Shown: piece by piece, positions 1 to 9,114 of the stretch
Layout: each line of letters opens with the position of its first letter
Position numbering within the stretch: position 1 is the first letter of the stretch
Assembly: GCA_964351985.1 (NCBI GenBank)
Contig: CAYGPR010000010.1
Location: 1 to 64,000 of the forward strand
Direction: 5' to 3'
Length of the DNA: 64,000 nucleotides
DNA from: Meishania sp964351985
GTDB taxonomy: Bacteria > Bacteroidota > Bacteroidia > Flavobacteriales > Flavobacteriaceae
Program-made: the position numbers and the translations under genes
Notes under the pieces: model-generated
Seen by the model: only the letters and a program-made list of their open reading frames with translations
Databases searched by the model: none
Told to the model about the DNA's origin: nothing

Positions 1-731
1 CCATATAGTAGGGCATTGGCAATCCCTTTGGATTTCTTCTCCGAATGTTTCGTAAAAAAAGATACGGTTAGCGGAATCATCGGGAACACGCAGGGAGTAA
101 GCAAAGCAATGAGTCCGCCTAAAAAGCCCAACCCGAAAATCGTCCACAAACCGGATTTCGATTCCAAAGCCTCGTCTAGCGAATTGTTCAAAAGTTCTTT
201 GTTCTTTAAATCGATTTTTAAGGCCGAAGACATGGCCAAACTTCGTTCATCGACCGTTTTTTCTTCTTTGACCACTTCGCCCCCGTCCAAAGCAAAACTG
301 AAGTCATGTTCCCCTTGAATACAGACTTCTTTGCAGACCTGATAGAAGATATATACATCGATTTGGCGAATGCTAGCATCAAGAAGCCGTATTTTTTGGG
401 TAAAAACAGCTTCTTTTTTGAAAAAAGTCTCATCGACTTCGAAGATATCACTGAATTCCGTTTGGGTTTCGCTTTCGTCCGTCGGACCAACCAACTCATA
501 GCCTTCACCCACGTCTTTATATGTAAACTCGGTAGGCAATGCCCCGCCAGGAGCCGTATGTTGCGAATAAACATGCCACTCATCGGCAATACTTCCGCTC
601 ATTATAAGCTCGTATTCGGTATCTGAAATCTTATGGAGCTCTTGTGACCAAACTACGGGGTTGTCATCGTCTTGTGCAAAAACCACAAACGTCTGACACA
701 ACAACAAAAAAAGAAGAAACAAATGTCTCAT
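1..731 (-). CDS. dsbD: DsbD-family thiol:disulfide interchange protein, 3' end cut by window edge
   Basis: Carries reducing power from the cytoplasm across the inner membrane to periplasmic thioredoxin-like proteins. The 243 visible codons start with a signal peptide (MRHLFLLFLLLCQTFVVFAQ), then an N-terminal periplasmic domain whose FYQVCKEVCIQGEHDF stretch holds the redox cysteine pair typical of DsbD-alpha, then the start of the membrane domain with the family hallmark LTPCVFPMIPLTVSF, containing one of the paired membrane cysteines. The remaining transmembrane helices and the C-terminal thioredoxin domain lie outside the window. The start codon overlaps the tilS stop in an ATGA arrangement, so the two are translationally coupled. 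It has no stop inside the window. Confidence 0.93.
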   Translation of the reverse strand, partial: MRHLFLLFLLLCQTFVVFAQDDDNPVVWSQELHKISDTEYELIMSGSIADEWHVYSQHTAPGGALPTEFTYKDVGEGYELVGPTDESETQTEFSDIFEVDETFFKKEAVFTQKIRLLDASIRQIDVYIFYQVCKEVCIQGEHDFSFALDGGEVVKEEKTVDERSLAMSSALKIDLKNKELLNNSLDEALESKSGLWTIFGLGFLGGLIALLTPCVFPMIPLTVSFFTKHSEKKSKGIANALLY

Positions 732-2035
732 GTATGCAATTCAAATTTTAATATCGCTCGCGTATCGTCCGTAACCTTAAAACGTTCATCCGCCCTGCGC
801 CCGACAACCCAAACAATTTCAGTCTTGGAACACAACAACCATTGTGCGTCTTTCGAAATGATGTCAATTTTTTCGTCCTTAAAGAACTTGGAGAGCTTTT
901 TCTTGCCTTTCATTCCCAAGGGATAAAAATAGTCGCCTTTTTTCCATTTTCTTAACAGCAGGGGATAGTTTAACGTTTCTTTATCTACGTATAGTATGGT
1001 CGAGGCCATTTTACCGAGCTTCTTGACTTCTTCTATGGTGAGGTCAATAGGAAAATCAATCTTTTTGTCAGCCTGGTTAATAGAAAATGTACTATTGTTT
1101 TCATCCGTGATTTCAGATAACAGCAAAAACTCGCGATCCTTAACCAAACGATGGGACTTCGAGCGGACTTCCTTACCGCTCATCGCAGTCAATAAGGACA
1201 CAACGTCATACCATTCAGTGAAGCCATACTCCTTAAAAAGTCCGTATAGATAGGCTTTTGCAGGATTAAGCTGCTGAAGCTCCTGAATTTGTATTCTAAC
1301 AATATCACCGTGCTTTTTTAAAAGTGTAGAACGCAGCGTATCGATATGATTCTTTGTAATTTCCGCCGTTTGTTGTACATATTCTTGCGTCTTACCGAAG
1401 TTTTGTAAAAACGCAGGATGCAGCTCTTTCAATACCGGTACAATATCATGACGGATCTTGTTCCGCAGGTATTTAGTTTCGGAATTGCTGCTGTCTTCTC
1501 GCCATTCCCATTTTTTCTCCTTGGCATATTCTAAAATCTCCTCTCTCGAAAACTTTAATAAAGGTCTGGCAATCGTTTCATTTTTGGCAGGAATTCCTGA
1601 TAAACCCTCTATTCCCGTTCCTCTGGAAAGATTGATCAGAAAAGTTTCCAAATTGTCATCGGCGTGATGTGCGGTCACTAAGGTTTTGATTCCGTTTTCT
1701 TGCATGATTTCAGCAAACCAATGGTAACGAAGTTCGCGGGCACCTACCTGAACTGAAACTTTATTTTTATTAACATAGCCAATTGTATCAAAATGGGTTA
1801 CAAAAAATGATTTATTCAATTTCATAGCTAACTGCCGTGTGAACTCTTCATCCCCATCGCTTTCGGTTCCCCGTAGTCTAAAATTGCAGTGGGCGATACT
1901 AAAATCCATTTTTAGGGCATGGCAAAGATGTGCCAAAACCACACTGTCCAACCCGCCGCTACAGGCCAAAAGAAAATGATATTTTGGCAATTCGGGGAAT
2001 TCTTTTTCTATATGACTTTGGAAAGCATCTAACAC
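728..2035 (-). CDS. tilS: tRNA(Ile)-lysidine synthase
   Basis: Converts cytidine 34 of the CAU-anticodon tRNA-Ile to lysidine, using ATP and lysine, so that the tRNA reads AUA. The PP-loop ATPase motif SGGLDS is at residues 26-31, followed by the N-type ATP pyrophosphatase fold with TAHHADDNLETFL and LSRGTGIEGLSGI. The C-terminal substrate-binding domain has RKWKKGDYFYPLGMKG and KKLSKFFKDEKI, the usual tRNA-contact region. At 435 residues it is full length. It lies in a leftward run with an alpha/beta hydrolase, pabB and an FMN reductase upstream and overlaps dsbD by 4 bp downstream. Confidence 0.96.
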   Translation of the reverse strand: MLDAFQSHIEKEFPELPKYHFLLACSGGLDSVVLAHLCHALKMDFSIAHCNFRLRGTESDGDEEFTRQLAMKLNKSFFVTHFDTIGYVNKNKVSVQVGARELRYHWFAEIMQENGIKTLVTAHHADDNLETFLINLSRGTGIEGLSGIPAKNETIARPLLKFSREEILEYAKEKKWEWREDSSNSETKYLRNKIRHDIVPVLKELHPAFLQNFGKTQEYVQQTAEITKNHIDTLRSTLLKKHGDIVRIQIQELQQLNPAKAYLYGLFKEYGFTEWYDVVSLLTAMSGKEVRSKSHRLVKDREFLLLSEITDENNSTFSINQADKKIDFPIDLTIEEVKKLGKMASTILYVDKETLNYPLLLRKWKKGDYFYPLGMKGKKKLSKFFKDEKIDIISKDAQWLLCSKTEIVWVVGRRADERFKVTDDTRAILKFELHT

Positions 2036-2053
2036 CTTACAAAAGTAATGAAG

Positions 2054-2087
2054 AAGTACGAGGTAAAAGGTACGGGTTACGATTTAC
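2054..2087. repeat. Degenerate heptad-phased repeat in the tilS/hydrolase spacer
   Basis: Five consecutive 7-bp units can be read in register: AAGTACG, AGGTAAA, AGGTACG, GGTTACG, ATTTAC. The units drift but keep the 7-bp phase, unlike the perfect array at 20265-20313. It sits in the 128-bp spacer between two leftward genes, outside any reading frame I support. Confidence 0.55.
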
Positions 2088-2163
2088 AAACCGCATATCG
2101 AATTGTACTCATATCTTATGTTTGGGCAACTAGGTAACTTTAAAAACCCCTTTCATTGGATAG

Positions 2164-2988
2164 CTAAATCCTTTCTTGTAGCCACTTCTTAACGGTTTTC
2201 AACATTTCCTTCCTACACAAATCATGATGCAGTTCATGATACGCACCCTCCAACAATTTTAAGGTAGTTTCGGTGGCGTTTTTGTGGAATTCCTCCGTGC
2301 CACGGTAATCAATGATAGGATCCCCGGTACCGTGGAGTAAAAGAGTATCCACTCTTAGGGCTCCTGCATGAGCAATGGCCCACTCTCCTGCTTCTATAAC
2401 CGGAAAAGAGTACATCGGGCTTACTTTGTCATGCACTAGCGGGTCGGACTTGTATGTTTCAACTTCTTCGGGAATGCGGGATATCCCATTCGGGTCAAGT
2501 CCAGAAGGCATCGTAATCGATGGCATAATATGTAGCATCGCTTTTCCCAATACCATTTTCCATTTCGGAGGCTGAAAGGCCAAACGCAAATACGGACTCG
2601 TGGCTACAATACCATTAATCTTAGATTGACGGCGCAAGACATAGTTCAAGACCAAATTTCCGCCCATGCTATGCCCATAAAGAAATAGCGGTAGCTTTGG
2701 ATGCAACTCGACAGCTTTTTGAATCGCCATATCCATAATATCAAGCAGCGCTTCGTAACTCGGGCAATGTCCTCTTTTTCCATCGGACTTTCCATGACCG
2801 ATATTGTCATACATAACCACCGTGAATCCCGAATCGAGCAATACTGGAAGAATATGTTCCAAATAACGTCCTAAATGCTCACCGAACCCGTGAACAAGAA
2901 CAAGAACCCCTTTCGGTTTTTCGGGCGCCGTATGGAACCCTTGAATTTTGGTACTGTAAGCTTGGAATGTGAATTGTTGCAAATCCAT
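2164..2988 (-). CDS. Alpha/beta hydrolase, monoacylglycerol lipase/lysophospholipase type
   Basis: A serine hydrolase of the Hydrolase_4 (lysophospholipase/monoglyceride lipase) group, 274 residues with no signal peptide, so cytoplasmic. The oxyanion-hole motif VHGFGEH is at 32-38, the nucleophile elbow YGHSMGG places Ser107, and Asp223 (HGTGDPI) and His251 (GAYHELHHD) complete the triad. The GxSxG signature and the HELHHD end are characteristic of MGL-like proteins acting on acyl-glycerols or lysophospholipids; the actual substrate cannot be read from sequence. It lies 45 bp downstream of pabB and upstream of tilS on the same strand. Confidence 0.88.
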   Translation of the reverse strand: MDLQQFTFQAYSTKIQGFHTAPEKPKGVLVLVHGFGEHLGRYLEHILPVLLDSGFTVVMYDNIGHGKSDGKRGHCPSYEALLDIMDMAIQKAVELHPKLPLFLYGHSMGGNLVLNYVLRRQSKINGIVATSPYLRLAFQPPKWKMVLGKAMLHIMPSITMPSGLDPNGISRIPEEVETYKSDPLVHDKVSPMYSFPVIEAGEWAIAHAGALRVDTLLLHGTGDPIIDYRGTEEFHKNATETTLKLLEGAYHELHHDLCRKEMLKTVKKWLQERI

Positions 2989-3033
2989 ATTAGTCTTGTA
3001 GCCAAAAGATATTCATATTGTTACTTATTAATC

Positions 3034-4371
3034 TCAATTGGAATTTGGCATTCGTTTTTTTGGTATTTGAGGCTCGCCCTCCAATACTTCCCGCATTGCC
3101 TTCGCCTTCAAAAGACATTCCTCATATTCTTTTTCAGGTATCGCCTTGGCCGTAATGGCACCGCCCACCGCATAAGAAACATACTTTTCCGTTGCATTAT
3201 ACAAAATACTTCGTATGACTACGTTAAAATCAAAATCATTATTCGGCGTGAAATAGCCTACGGCCCCACTGTACAATCCACGTTTGAAAGATTCCAGTTC
3301 CTCGATAATTTTCATGGCCGAAACCTTGGGGGCACCTGTCATACTTCCCATGGGGAAAGTATCTTTTATGATTTCCACTGGATTCATATCCTTTTCAACC
3401 TTAGAACTAATCGTAGAAATCATCTGATGTACTTGCTCAAACGTGTAGACCTTACAAAGTTCTTCGACGATCACACTTCCTTTTACGGCGCTTTTGGACA
3501 AATCGTTGCGCACTAAATCTACGATCATAATATTCTCTGCGCGCTCTTTTACATTGTTTTTCAATTCGGCGACCAAAGCTTCATCTGCTTTTGAATCTTC
3601 CGCCCGTTTGGCGGTACCTTTAATAGGCTGTGATATAACTTTTTTGCCTATTTTCTTCAAATAGCGTTCAGGTGTGGCCGAAAGCAAATATTTGTCGTTC
3701 AATTTCAGGAAAGTGGCAAAAGGCGCTTTGGATATCGTATTTAAATTGCGATAGGTATGCAATGGGTCAATTTGGGTGTTTTCCGCAAAAAACTCCTGGC
3801 AAAAATTGGCCTCATAGATATCCCCTCGATGAATATGGCGCAACATACGGTCTATCCTCATAAAATATTCATCCTTGAAAATACGTAGTTTAATACGGAT
3901 GGGCTCGGATGAAGTAAATTGCTTTTCCTTTACAAAAGAACCTCTCGAAATGATTTTGAAATCCGGTTCTATTTCATCATCGACCATATTTAGATAGATG
4001 AACTCCGCATTATTTCCCGTAATTCGGATAATCTTTTTAGGCTGGAAGAAAAATAAATCAGGAAAATGTAATCCATCGAAATTACTCGACCCTAAGTTTT
4101 CTACATCATTCTTCAGGTCATAGGATAGATATCCGAAGAGCCAATCACGGGTTTCGGATTGATACTCACGAAGCTTTTCAAATGCGTTTTCGGAATCGGT
4201 AATAATGGAGGTCAAACCATTTACGGCCAGCAAAGCATCGAACGAACTGTATTTGTCGGAATGGTCGTTGCCGTCCATCCAGACCACTTCGTCGAACTGC
4301 TGTGCCCATTCCAATAAGGCCTCCTTGAATTTTGAAACTTCGGAAACCCTAAAAGAAACTGTTTTCCTCAA
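3034..4371 (-). CDS. pabB: Aminodeoxychorismate synthase component I (chorismate-binding)
   Basis: Aminates chorismate to 4-amino-4-deoxychorismate for p-aminobenzoate and folate. The C-terminal two thirds is a chorismate-binding domain: HRGDIYEANFCQEFF, FATFLKLNDKYLLSATPERYL, PIKGTAKR at 249-256, DLVRNDLSK and GSMTGAPKVSAMKIIEELE. The Lys in PIKGT (K251) is the catalytic lysine that separates PabB from anthranilate synthase TrpE, which has PIAGT; this is why I prefer PabB. Length 445 is normal. Nine bases separate it from the FMN reductase upstream, suggesting an operon. No glutamine amidotransferase partner (PabA/TrpG) is in the window. Confidence 0.88.
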   Translation of the reverse strand: MRKTVSFRVSEVSKFKEALLEWAQQFDEVVWMDGNDHSDKYSSFDALLAVNGLTSIITDSENAFEKLREYQSETRDWLFGYLSYDLKNDVENLGSSNFDGLHFPDLFFFQPKKIIRITGNNAEFIYLNMVDDEIEPDFKIISRGSFVKEKQFTSSEPIRIKLRIFKDEYFMRIDRMLRHIHRGDIYEANFCQEFFAENTQIDPLHTYRNLNTISKAPFATFLKLNDKYLLSATPERYLKKIGKKVISQPIKGTAKRAEDSKADEALVAELKNNVKERAENIMIVDLVRNDLSKSAVKGSVIVEELCKVYTFEQVHQMISTISSKVEKDMNPVEIIKDTFPMGSMTGAPKVSAMKIIEELESFKRGLYSGAVGYFTPNNDFDFNVVIRSILYNATEKYVSYAVGGAITAKAIPEKEYEECLLKAKAMREVLEGEPQIPKKRMPNSN

Positions 4372-4380
4372 GGTTCTTGA

Positions 4381-4914
4381 TTATAAAGAGTTTAGGAACT
4401 CATCGATTGCCTTTTGGTGCTCAGCAGCAAGGTCAACATCTAAAATACCCTTTTCCACATCAAAACTCTCATGGAAAGAGGGCAATGAATAGGTGCTGAC
4501 AATTTCAGCCCCAAAACGCGGGAGAAAATTTTTCGTTACCTCCAATGCACTTGAACCTCCGCGTTTACCACCGGAAGTAGCCATCAGCAGCACCTTAGTG
4601 TTTTCTAAAAACTTCCGTTCTAGTCGAGATAGCCAATCGATTACGTTTTTAAAATAGGCCGAGGGATTACTGTTATGCTCATTGACGGAGAGAATAAGTC
4701 CGTCAGCCTTTTGAATATCATCTTTCAACTCGACCAAAGAGTTTGAATAGCCCTTTTCTTTCTCATGGTCTTCGCCGTACATCGGGAAAGGACAATTCGC
4801 CATATTCATAACTTGAATTTCATGTCCTGAGATAAGGGAAACGGTATGTTTTACCAATTTGAAGTTGATCGAGGTCGATGAATTACTGCCTGCAAATGCC
4901 AATATTGATGCCAT
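4381..4914 (-). CDS. NADPH-dependent FMN reductase-family flavoprotein
   Basis: A flavodoxin-fold oxidoreductase of the NADPH-dependent FMN/quinone reductase family. The N-terminus MASILAFAGSNSSTSIN is the phosphate-binding loop for FMN; ADGLILSVNEHNSNPSAYFKNVIDWLSR and VLLMATSGGKRGGSSALE are the two other flavin loops of the family. 177 residues, cytoplasmic. It is the first gene of the leftward run ending in dsbD, and starts 198 bp from the divergent acyltransferase. The substrate (free flavin, quinone or chromate-like acceptor) is not evident. Confidence 0.88.
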   Translation of the reverse strand: MASILAFAGSNSSTSINFKLVKHTVSLISGHEIQVMNMANCPFPMYGEDHEKEKGYSNSLVELKDDIQKADGLILSVNEHNSNPSAYFKNVIDWLSRLERKFLENTKVLLMATSGGKRGGSSALEVTKNFLPRFGAEIVSTYSLPSFHESFDVEKGILDVDLAAEHQKAIDEFLNSL

Positions 4915-4965
4915 GGATACGTTTTATGTGCTTACAATTGAGCAACGAAAATACCGCAAATCGTA

Positions 4966-4994
4966 TTGACTTGCGAGTATTTTGTATAATTTTG
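4966..4994 (+). promoter_or_regulatory. Candidate Bacteroidetes-type promoter for the membrane acyltransferase
   Basis: TTG at 4966-4968 is followed after 18 bp by TAATTTTG (4987-4994), a full match to the Bacteroidetes -7 consensus TAnnTTTG with acceptable spacing to the -33 TTG. Transcription would start near 4999, leaving a leader of about 115 nt before the TTG start codon at 5113. Confidence 0.6.
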
Positions 4995-5112
4995 CGGCGC
5001 AAAACATCCGAACACACTGTTTGACAAGTATATAGATAGATTCAAGTTATAGGTTTGGAGATAAAAACTCAGCGTAACCATAACTCGTCATAGTTAATTT
5101 TTAGTTTAAGAA

Positions 5113-6297
5113 TTGGAGACAAAGACCAACAGATTATATTTTATCGATGCCATGCGGGCATGGGCGATTCTTATGATGCTACAAGGGCATTTTGTGGATG
5201 GGCTACTTGATAATGCATTTCGTGACATCAGTTATACTCCCTATGCCATTTGGAGTTATTTCAGGGGCATCACCGCACCCGTGTTCTTTACGGTCTCCGG
5301 GTTTATTTTTACCTACCTCTTGATTCGCGTTCCCCAAAAGGGACTGGAGAACCCCAGGGTCAAAAAAGGTATCAAACGCGGACTTGAGTTGTTATTGATA
5401 GGGTATCTGCTTCGCATGAACCTTTTTGGGTTGTTGAAGGGTGAGATTTACGACTCTTTCTTTCTTGTGGATGTACTCCACTGCATCGGGCTTTCGATTT
5501 TAGGAATTACTGGGGTTTACCTCTTGACACAGCACCGAAAAAAGTTCTTGCTCCCAATGGTATTGGCAGGTATTACTGTATTGCTATTTCTTTTTGAACC
5601 GATGTACAAGACATTTACCTATGGTCTTATACCCGATGCCTTTGCTAATTATTTCACGAAGACGAACGGTTCGGTCTTTACGATTTTACCTTGGTTCGGT
5701 TATGCCACTTTTGGAGCGTTTCTTTCGATATTGTTTACCCGATTTAAGAATTTCAAACACCTCTACCCAACCGCAATGGCCATTTCAGTGCTCGTTGGTT
5801 CACTGCTGATTTTCTTTTCCTCGGATTTCTTTTTGGCCCTTTCGCAAGCCACCGGCATTCAATTATTTGCGGATATCTTTTTTAATAATTACCTCTTTAT
5901 ACGCTTGGGTGATGTGTTTTTGGTTTTTGCCGTCTTTATGCTGTTTCGAAGTTTAATGACCAATAAAACTTTATTGAACATAGGTTCAAGTACGCTATCG
6001 ATTTATGTTGTGCATTTTGTCATTCTGTACGGTAGCCTTACCGGTCTGGGACTTTATGGTTTCTTTCATCATTCTTTATCACCAACCGTGGTCATTCCAG
6101 CGGCCATTTTATTTATGGTGGTCTGCACCTATTTGGCGTTGCAGTATGAAAAACATAAGGTTGAGATTAAATCAAGGCTCGGACTGGTGCAAAAATTGAT
6201 TTTGGTACAGGCCGAAGTTGTTTTGACTTTTGCTTTTGAGGCTTTTAAGACTGGGTTTCTTAAAGTGCTACGGCTATTAGGGTTGGTTAAGAACTAG
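5113..6297 (+). CDS. Multi-pass membrane acyltransferase, HGSNAT/DUF1624-like
   Basis: An integral membrane protein of about 10 hydrophobic segments whose N-terminus (RLYFIDAMRAWAILMMLQGHF, then SYFRGITAPVFFTVSGFIFTYLL) resembles the heparan-alpha-glucosaminide N-acetyltransferase catalytic domain and related acyltransferase-3-like proteins: an early Asp followed by a membrane His (LQGHF) and RGITAP. It probably transfers acyl groups across the inner membrane; substrate unknown. Start: TTG at 5113 is chosen because the in-frame stop TAA is only two codons upstream and the first ATG (codon 14) would cut into the conserved FIDAMRAW motif. 394 residues. A promoter lies at 4966-4994. Confidence 0.82.
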   Translation: METKTNRLYFIDAMRAWAILMMLQGHFVDGLLDNAFRDISYTPYAIWSYFRGITAPVFFTVSGFIFTYLLIRVPQKGLENPRVKKGIKRGLELLLIGYLLRMNLFGLLKGEIYDSFFLVDVLHCIGLSILGITGVYLLTQHRKKFLLPMVLAGITVLLFLFEPMYKTFTYGLIPDAFANYFTKTNGSVFTILPWFGYATFGAFLSILFTRFKNFKHLYPTAMAISVLVGSLLIFFSSDFFLALSQATGIQLFADIFFNNYLFIRLGDVFLVFAVFMLFRSLMTNKTLLNIGSSTLSIYVVHFVILYGSLTGLGLYGFFHHSLSPTVVIPAAILFMVVCTYLALQYEKHKVEIKSRLGLVQKLILVQAEVVLTFAFEAFKTGFLKVLRLLGLVKN

Positions 6298-6568
6298 AGT
6301 CCTACTTTCTTTATATTGTTTTTTATCACTCGATAAGATCTGAGATGGATTTGTAAACCCTCCCGTTCGTCTAAAGCCATCCAATGCGAAAAACAATAGT
6401 CATTTACGTCCACCGGATAACACGAACGACAGCATTGGGAAACCCAATGTAGTAGATAGTCGTTTAGACTAGGTTTTTGACGAGTGTGTTTGATACCAAC
6501 ACAATTTTTTTAGATTTTTGATAAAATCATATTTTTCGGTTGAATGCGTTTAAATCAAAAAAATAAGT

Positions 6569-7000
6569 ATGAAAAAGTTGATTTGCTTTTTTGCCATTGC
6601 CACCTTATACTCTTGTAGTAAAAATGAAAATGAGGTATGGGCAAAAGATATACTCGGAACTTGGTACGGGGTTCGAACTAATTTCATCATAGACGGTCAA
6701 CCAGACCCCAATTCTTCAAGAGATGGTATTTATTCTGTAGCTTTTGCCTATGCCAATGGCTTAGAAATTTTTGAAGATAGAACTTTAAAAGGACTCATTA
6801 AGACTTTTAATAATGAGCTTCAAACAGACGTTTGGGTATATGAAACCGAATACCTCGGTACATGGGAACCATTGAAAGACAATGAAGTTAGATTGAACGA
6901 TTTAACCTATAAATTAGTGCTACTTACAGAAAACGAACTTATTATACATTTTGAGAGTTCTAATACAGTTAAAGAACTTAAGCTAGTCAAACAGAAATAA
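6569..7000 (+). CDS. Small lipoprotein, lipocalin-like, function unknown
   Basis: 143 residues with a short lipoprotein signal (MKKLICFFAIATLYSC, lipobox LYSC, Cys16), so anchored in the outer or inner membrane facing the periplasm. The mature part begins with DILGTWYGV, continues with alternating short strands and ends EYLGTWEPLKDNEVRLND and ELIIHFESSN, the pattern of lipocalin-like (DUF-type) beta-barrel lipoproteins common in Flavobacteriaceae. It stands alone between the acyltransferase and the convergent lpdA, 271 bp after the former. Slightly more AT-rich than its neighbours. No specific function can be given. Confidence 0.75.
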   Translation: MKKLICFFAIATLYSCSKNENEVWAKDILGTWYGVRTNFIIDGQPDPNSSRDGIYSVAFAYANGLEIFEDRTLKGLIKTFNNELQTDVWVYETEYLGTWEPLKDNEVRLNDLTYKLVLLTENELIIHFESSNTVKELKLVKQK

Positions 7001-7045
7001 CACCTATAAATTCCAATTTTCCCGACTTCTTAGATTTTCAAAATT

Positions 7046-8452
7046 CTAAACATGCAATGCCCGATCCTCGGTCGCCGCCAAGGCAGCTTCCTTAACGGCT
7101 TCGGCGTATGTCGGGTGGGCATGGCTCATACGGGCCATATCTTCGGCCGAAGCTCTGAACTCCATTGCCGTTACCGCTTCGGTGATTAAATCCGCACAGC
7201 GGGCACCGATCATATGTACGCCCAAGACCTCATCGGTCTTCTTGTCCGCCAATATTTTCACGAATCCGTCGATATCGCCACTGGCGCGTGAACGACCCAA
7301 GGCCCGCATGGGGAATTGTCCCGATTTATATTCAACTCCAGCCTCTTTGAGTTCCTCTTCTGTTTTGCCAACAGCTGCAACCTCCGGCCAAGTATAGACC
7401 ACCCCTGGGATCAAGTTGTAATCGATATGTGGTTTTTGCCCTGCTAATTGTTCGGCCACCAAAACACCTTCTTCTTCGGCCTTATGGGCCAACATGGCAC
7501 CACGGATTACATCTCCGATGGCATAGATGTTCGAAACATTGGTCTGTAAGTGGTCGTTCACTTCGACCTTGCCTCTATCGTCGATTTTGACTCCAGCAGC
7601 TTCTGCGTTCAATCCATCAGTGTAAGGTCGTCGTCCTACGGACACTAAGCAGTAATCTCCTTTAAAAACAACTTCTTCACCTTTTTTGTCATCCGCCTTG
7701 ACGATAACCTCTTTGCCCTTGCGCTCAACGGACTTCACCTTGTGTGAAAGGTTGAACTTTACTTTTTGTTTTTTCAGCACTTTCATCAATTCTTTGGATA
7801 GTGCTCCATCCATAGTGGGAATGATTCGGTCCATGTATTCTACGACGGTTACTTCCGCTCCAAGCCTTTTATAAACCTGGCCCAGTTCGAGACCGATAAC
7901 ACCCCCGCCGATGACGATCATGTGTTTAGGAATTTCCTTGAGTTCCAAGGCTTCCGTAGAAGTGATGATACGTTCTTTGTCGATTTTTATAAAAGGAAGT
8001 GTTGAAGGTTTGCTTCCGGTCGCAATGATAATGTTCTTTGTTTCAATGGTTTCAGTTTTTCCATCGTTCTTTTTTATATTGACATGAGTCGCATCCTTAA
8101 AACTCCCCACTCCCTCAAAAACATCGATTTTGTTTTTATCCATTAAAAACTGGATTCCCTTCGTCGTCATATCGACAACGCTTTGCTTTCGGGAAATCAT
8201 TTTTTTAAGGTTCACCTTAACTTCTCCGGGAATCTCGATACCATGCTCCTCGAAGTGAGAAACTGCATCCTCGTAATGGTGTGAGGAATCCAACATTGCC
8301 TTTGAAGGAATACACCCTACGTTAAGGCAAGTGCCGCCAAGCGTGCTATATTTTTCAATGATCGCGGTTTTCATTCCTAATTGTGCGCAACGAATCGCTG
8401 CAACATACCCACCAGGTCCAGAGCCGATAATGGCCACATCGTATGAAGTCAT
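7046..8452 (-). CDS. lpdA: Dihydrolipoyl dehydrogenase (E3)
   Basis: FAD-dependent E3 subunit shared by the pyruvate and 2-oxoglutarate dehydrogenase complexes; reoxidises dihydrolipoamide with NAD+. Visible features: N-terminal FAD-binding GSGPGGYVAA, redox disulfide GGTCLNVGCIPSK (Cys42, Cys47), NAD-binding VIGGGVIGLELGQVYKRLGAEVTVVE, second FAD motif NIYAIGDVIRGAMLAHKAEEEG and the catalytic His-Glu pair in MSHAHPTYAEAVKEA near the C-terminus. 468 residues, full length. It stands apart from the E1/E2 genes, with the lipoprotein gene convergent. Confidence 0.97.
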   Translation of the reverse strand: MTSYDVAIIGSGPGGYVAAIRCAQLGMKTAIIEKYSTLGGTCLNVGCIPSKAMLDSSHHYEDAVSHFEEHGIEIPGEVKVNLKKMISRKQSVVDMTTKGIQFLMDKNKIDVFEGVGSFKDATHVNIKKNDGKTETIETKNIIIATGSKPSTLPFIKIDKERIITSTEALELKEIPKHMIVIGGGVIGLELGQVYKRLGAEVTVVEYMDRIIPTMDGALSKELMKVLKKQKVKFNLSHKVKSVERKGKEVIVKADDKKGEEVVFKGDYCLVSVGRRPYTDGLNAEAAGVKIDDRGKVEVNDHLQTNVSNIYAIGDVIRGAMLAHKAEEEGVLVAEQLAGQKPHIDYNLIPGVVYTWPEVAAVGKTEEELKEAGVEYKSGQFPMRALGRSRASGDIDGFVKILADKKTDEVLGVHMIGARCADLITEAVTAMEFRASAEDMARMSHAHPTYAEAVKEAALAATEDRALHV

Positions 8453-8502
8453 AAAAAGTCTTTAAATTAATGAATCACAAAATTAGTACTATTTTTTGGG
8501 TT

Positions 8503-8964
8503 TTACAGGTCGATTGCGGTCGTATGCTTGACTTCATTGATAATAAATGAGCTTTGCGTACTGCCAATATGCTTGATGGCAGTGAGCTTATTTACCATAA
8601 ATTCACGATAGGCAACCATGTCGGTAACATATATCTTTAAAATATAATCATAGTCGCCACTGATATGGTAACATTCAACCACCTCGGGCAATTGCAAAAC
8701 CTCGCGTTCGAATTGCATCACAAATTCTTTAATGTGCTGTGCCAATTTTACGTGGCACAACACGACAAAGGCCTTGTCCACTTTCAGTTTATCAACCAGC
8801 GCAACGTAGCGGGTGATGACCTGTGACTTTTCCAAACGTTTGATCCGCTCATAAACTGCAGTAACCGAGAGACCTAAATGGTTCGCATATTCCTTAGTGG
8901 TTCTTTTACCATCGGCCTGCAATAGAACCAATAACTTTTTGTCGGTAGCATCTAACTTCAACAT
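8503..8964 (-). CDS. Lrp/AsnC-family transcriptional regulator
   Basis: DNA-binding regulator responding to amino acids. Residues 1-60 form the winged HTH (LDATDKKLLVLLQADGKRTTKEYANHLGLSVTAVYERIKRLEKSQVI); the remainder is the RAM/ASNC ligand-binding and oligomerisation domain (VVLCHVKL, VVECYHISGDYDYILKIYVTDM, IGSTQSSFIINEVKHTTAIDL). 153 residues, standard length. It is transcribed divergently from the methionine gamma-lyase-like gene with a 150-bp AT-rich spacer containing a palindrome, so it most likely controls that enzyme and itself, with a sulfur amino acid as effector (inference from context). Confidence 0.93.
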   Translation of the reverse strand: MLKLDATDKKLLVLLQADGKRTTKEYANHLGLSVTAVYERIKRLEKSQVITRYVALVDKLKVDKAFVVLCHVKLAQHIKEFVMQFEREVLQLPEVVECYHISGDYDYILKIYVTDMVAYREFMVNKLTAIKHIGSTQSSFIINEVKHTTAIDL

Positions 8965-9018
8965 GATTTACTTTCGTTTTTAGGATATAAAGTTCGATAT
9001 TATTAAATCTATAATCTA

Positions 9019-9036
9019 TATAATGCTACCATTATA
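9019..9036. promoter_or_regulatory. Palindrome in the lrp/gamma-lyase spacer, candidate Lrp operator
   Basis: TATAATG-CTAC-CATTATA: two 7-bp arms around a 4-bp centre, in very AT-rich DNA midway between the divergent regulator and enzyme genes. Lrp/AsnC proteins typically bind AT-rich imperfect dyads of this size next to their own gene. Confidence 0.5.
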
Positions 9037-9065
9037 GTTTTATTTTCTATAAATCAAAATAATCA

Positions 9066-9096
9066 TTGACAATATATCCATTTCATGGTAAATTTA
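9066..9096 (+). promoter_or_regulatory. Candidate promoter for the gamma-lyase gene
   Basis: TTG at 9066-9068, 20-bp spacer, TAAATTTA at 9089-9096 (7 of 8 to TAnnTTTG counting degenerate positions). The expected transcription start near 9100 leaves a 15-nt leader before the ATG at 9115. Confidence 0.45.
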
Positions 9097-9114
9097 TAGT
9101 CTAAATCTAACATT

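Noticed and set aside
2875..3516. 213-codon open frame across the hydrolase/pabB junction
   Set aside because: Antisense to two supported genes; composition unlike a real protein.
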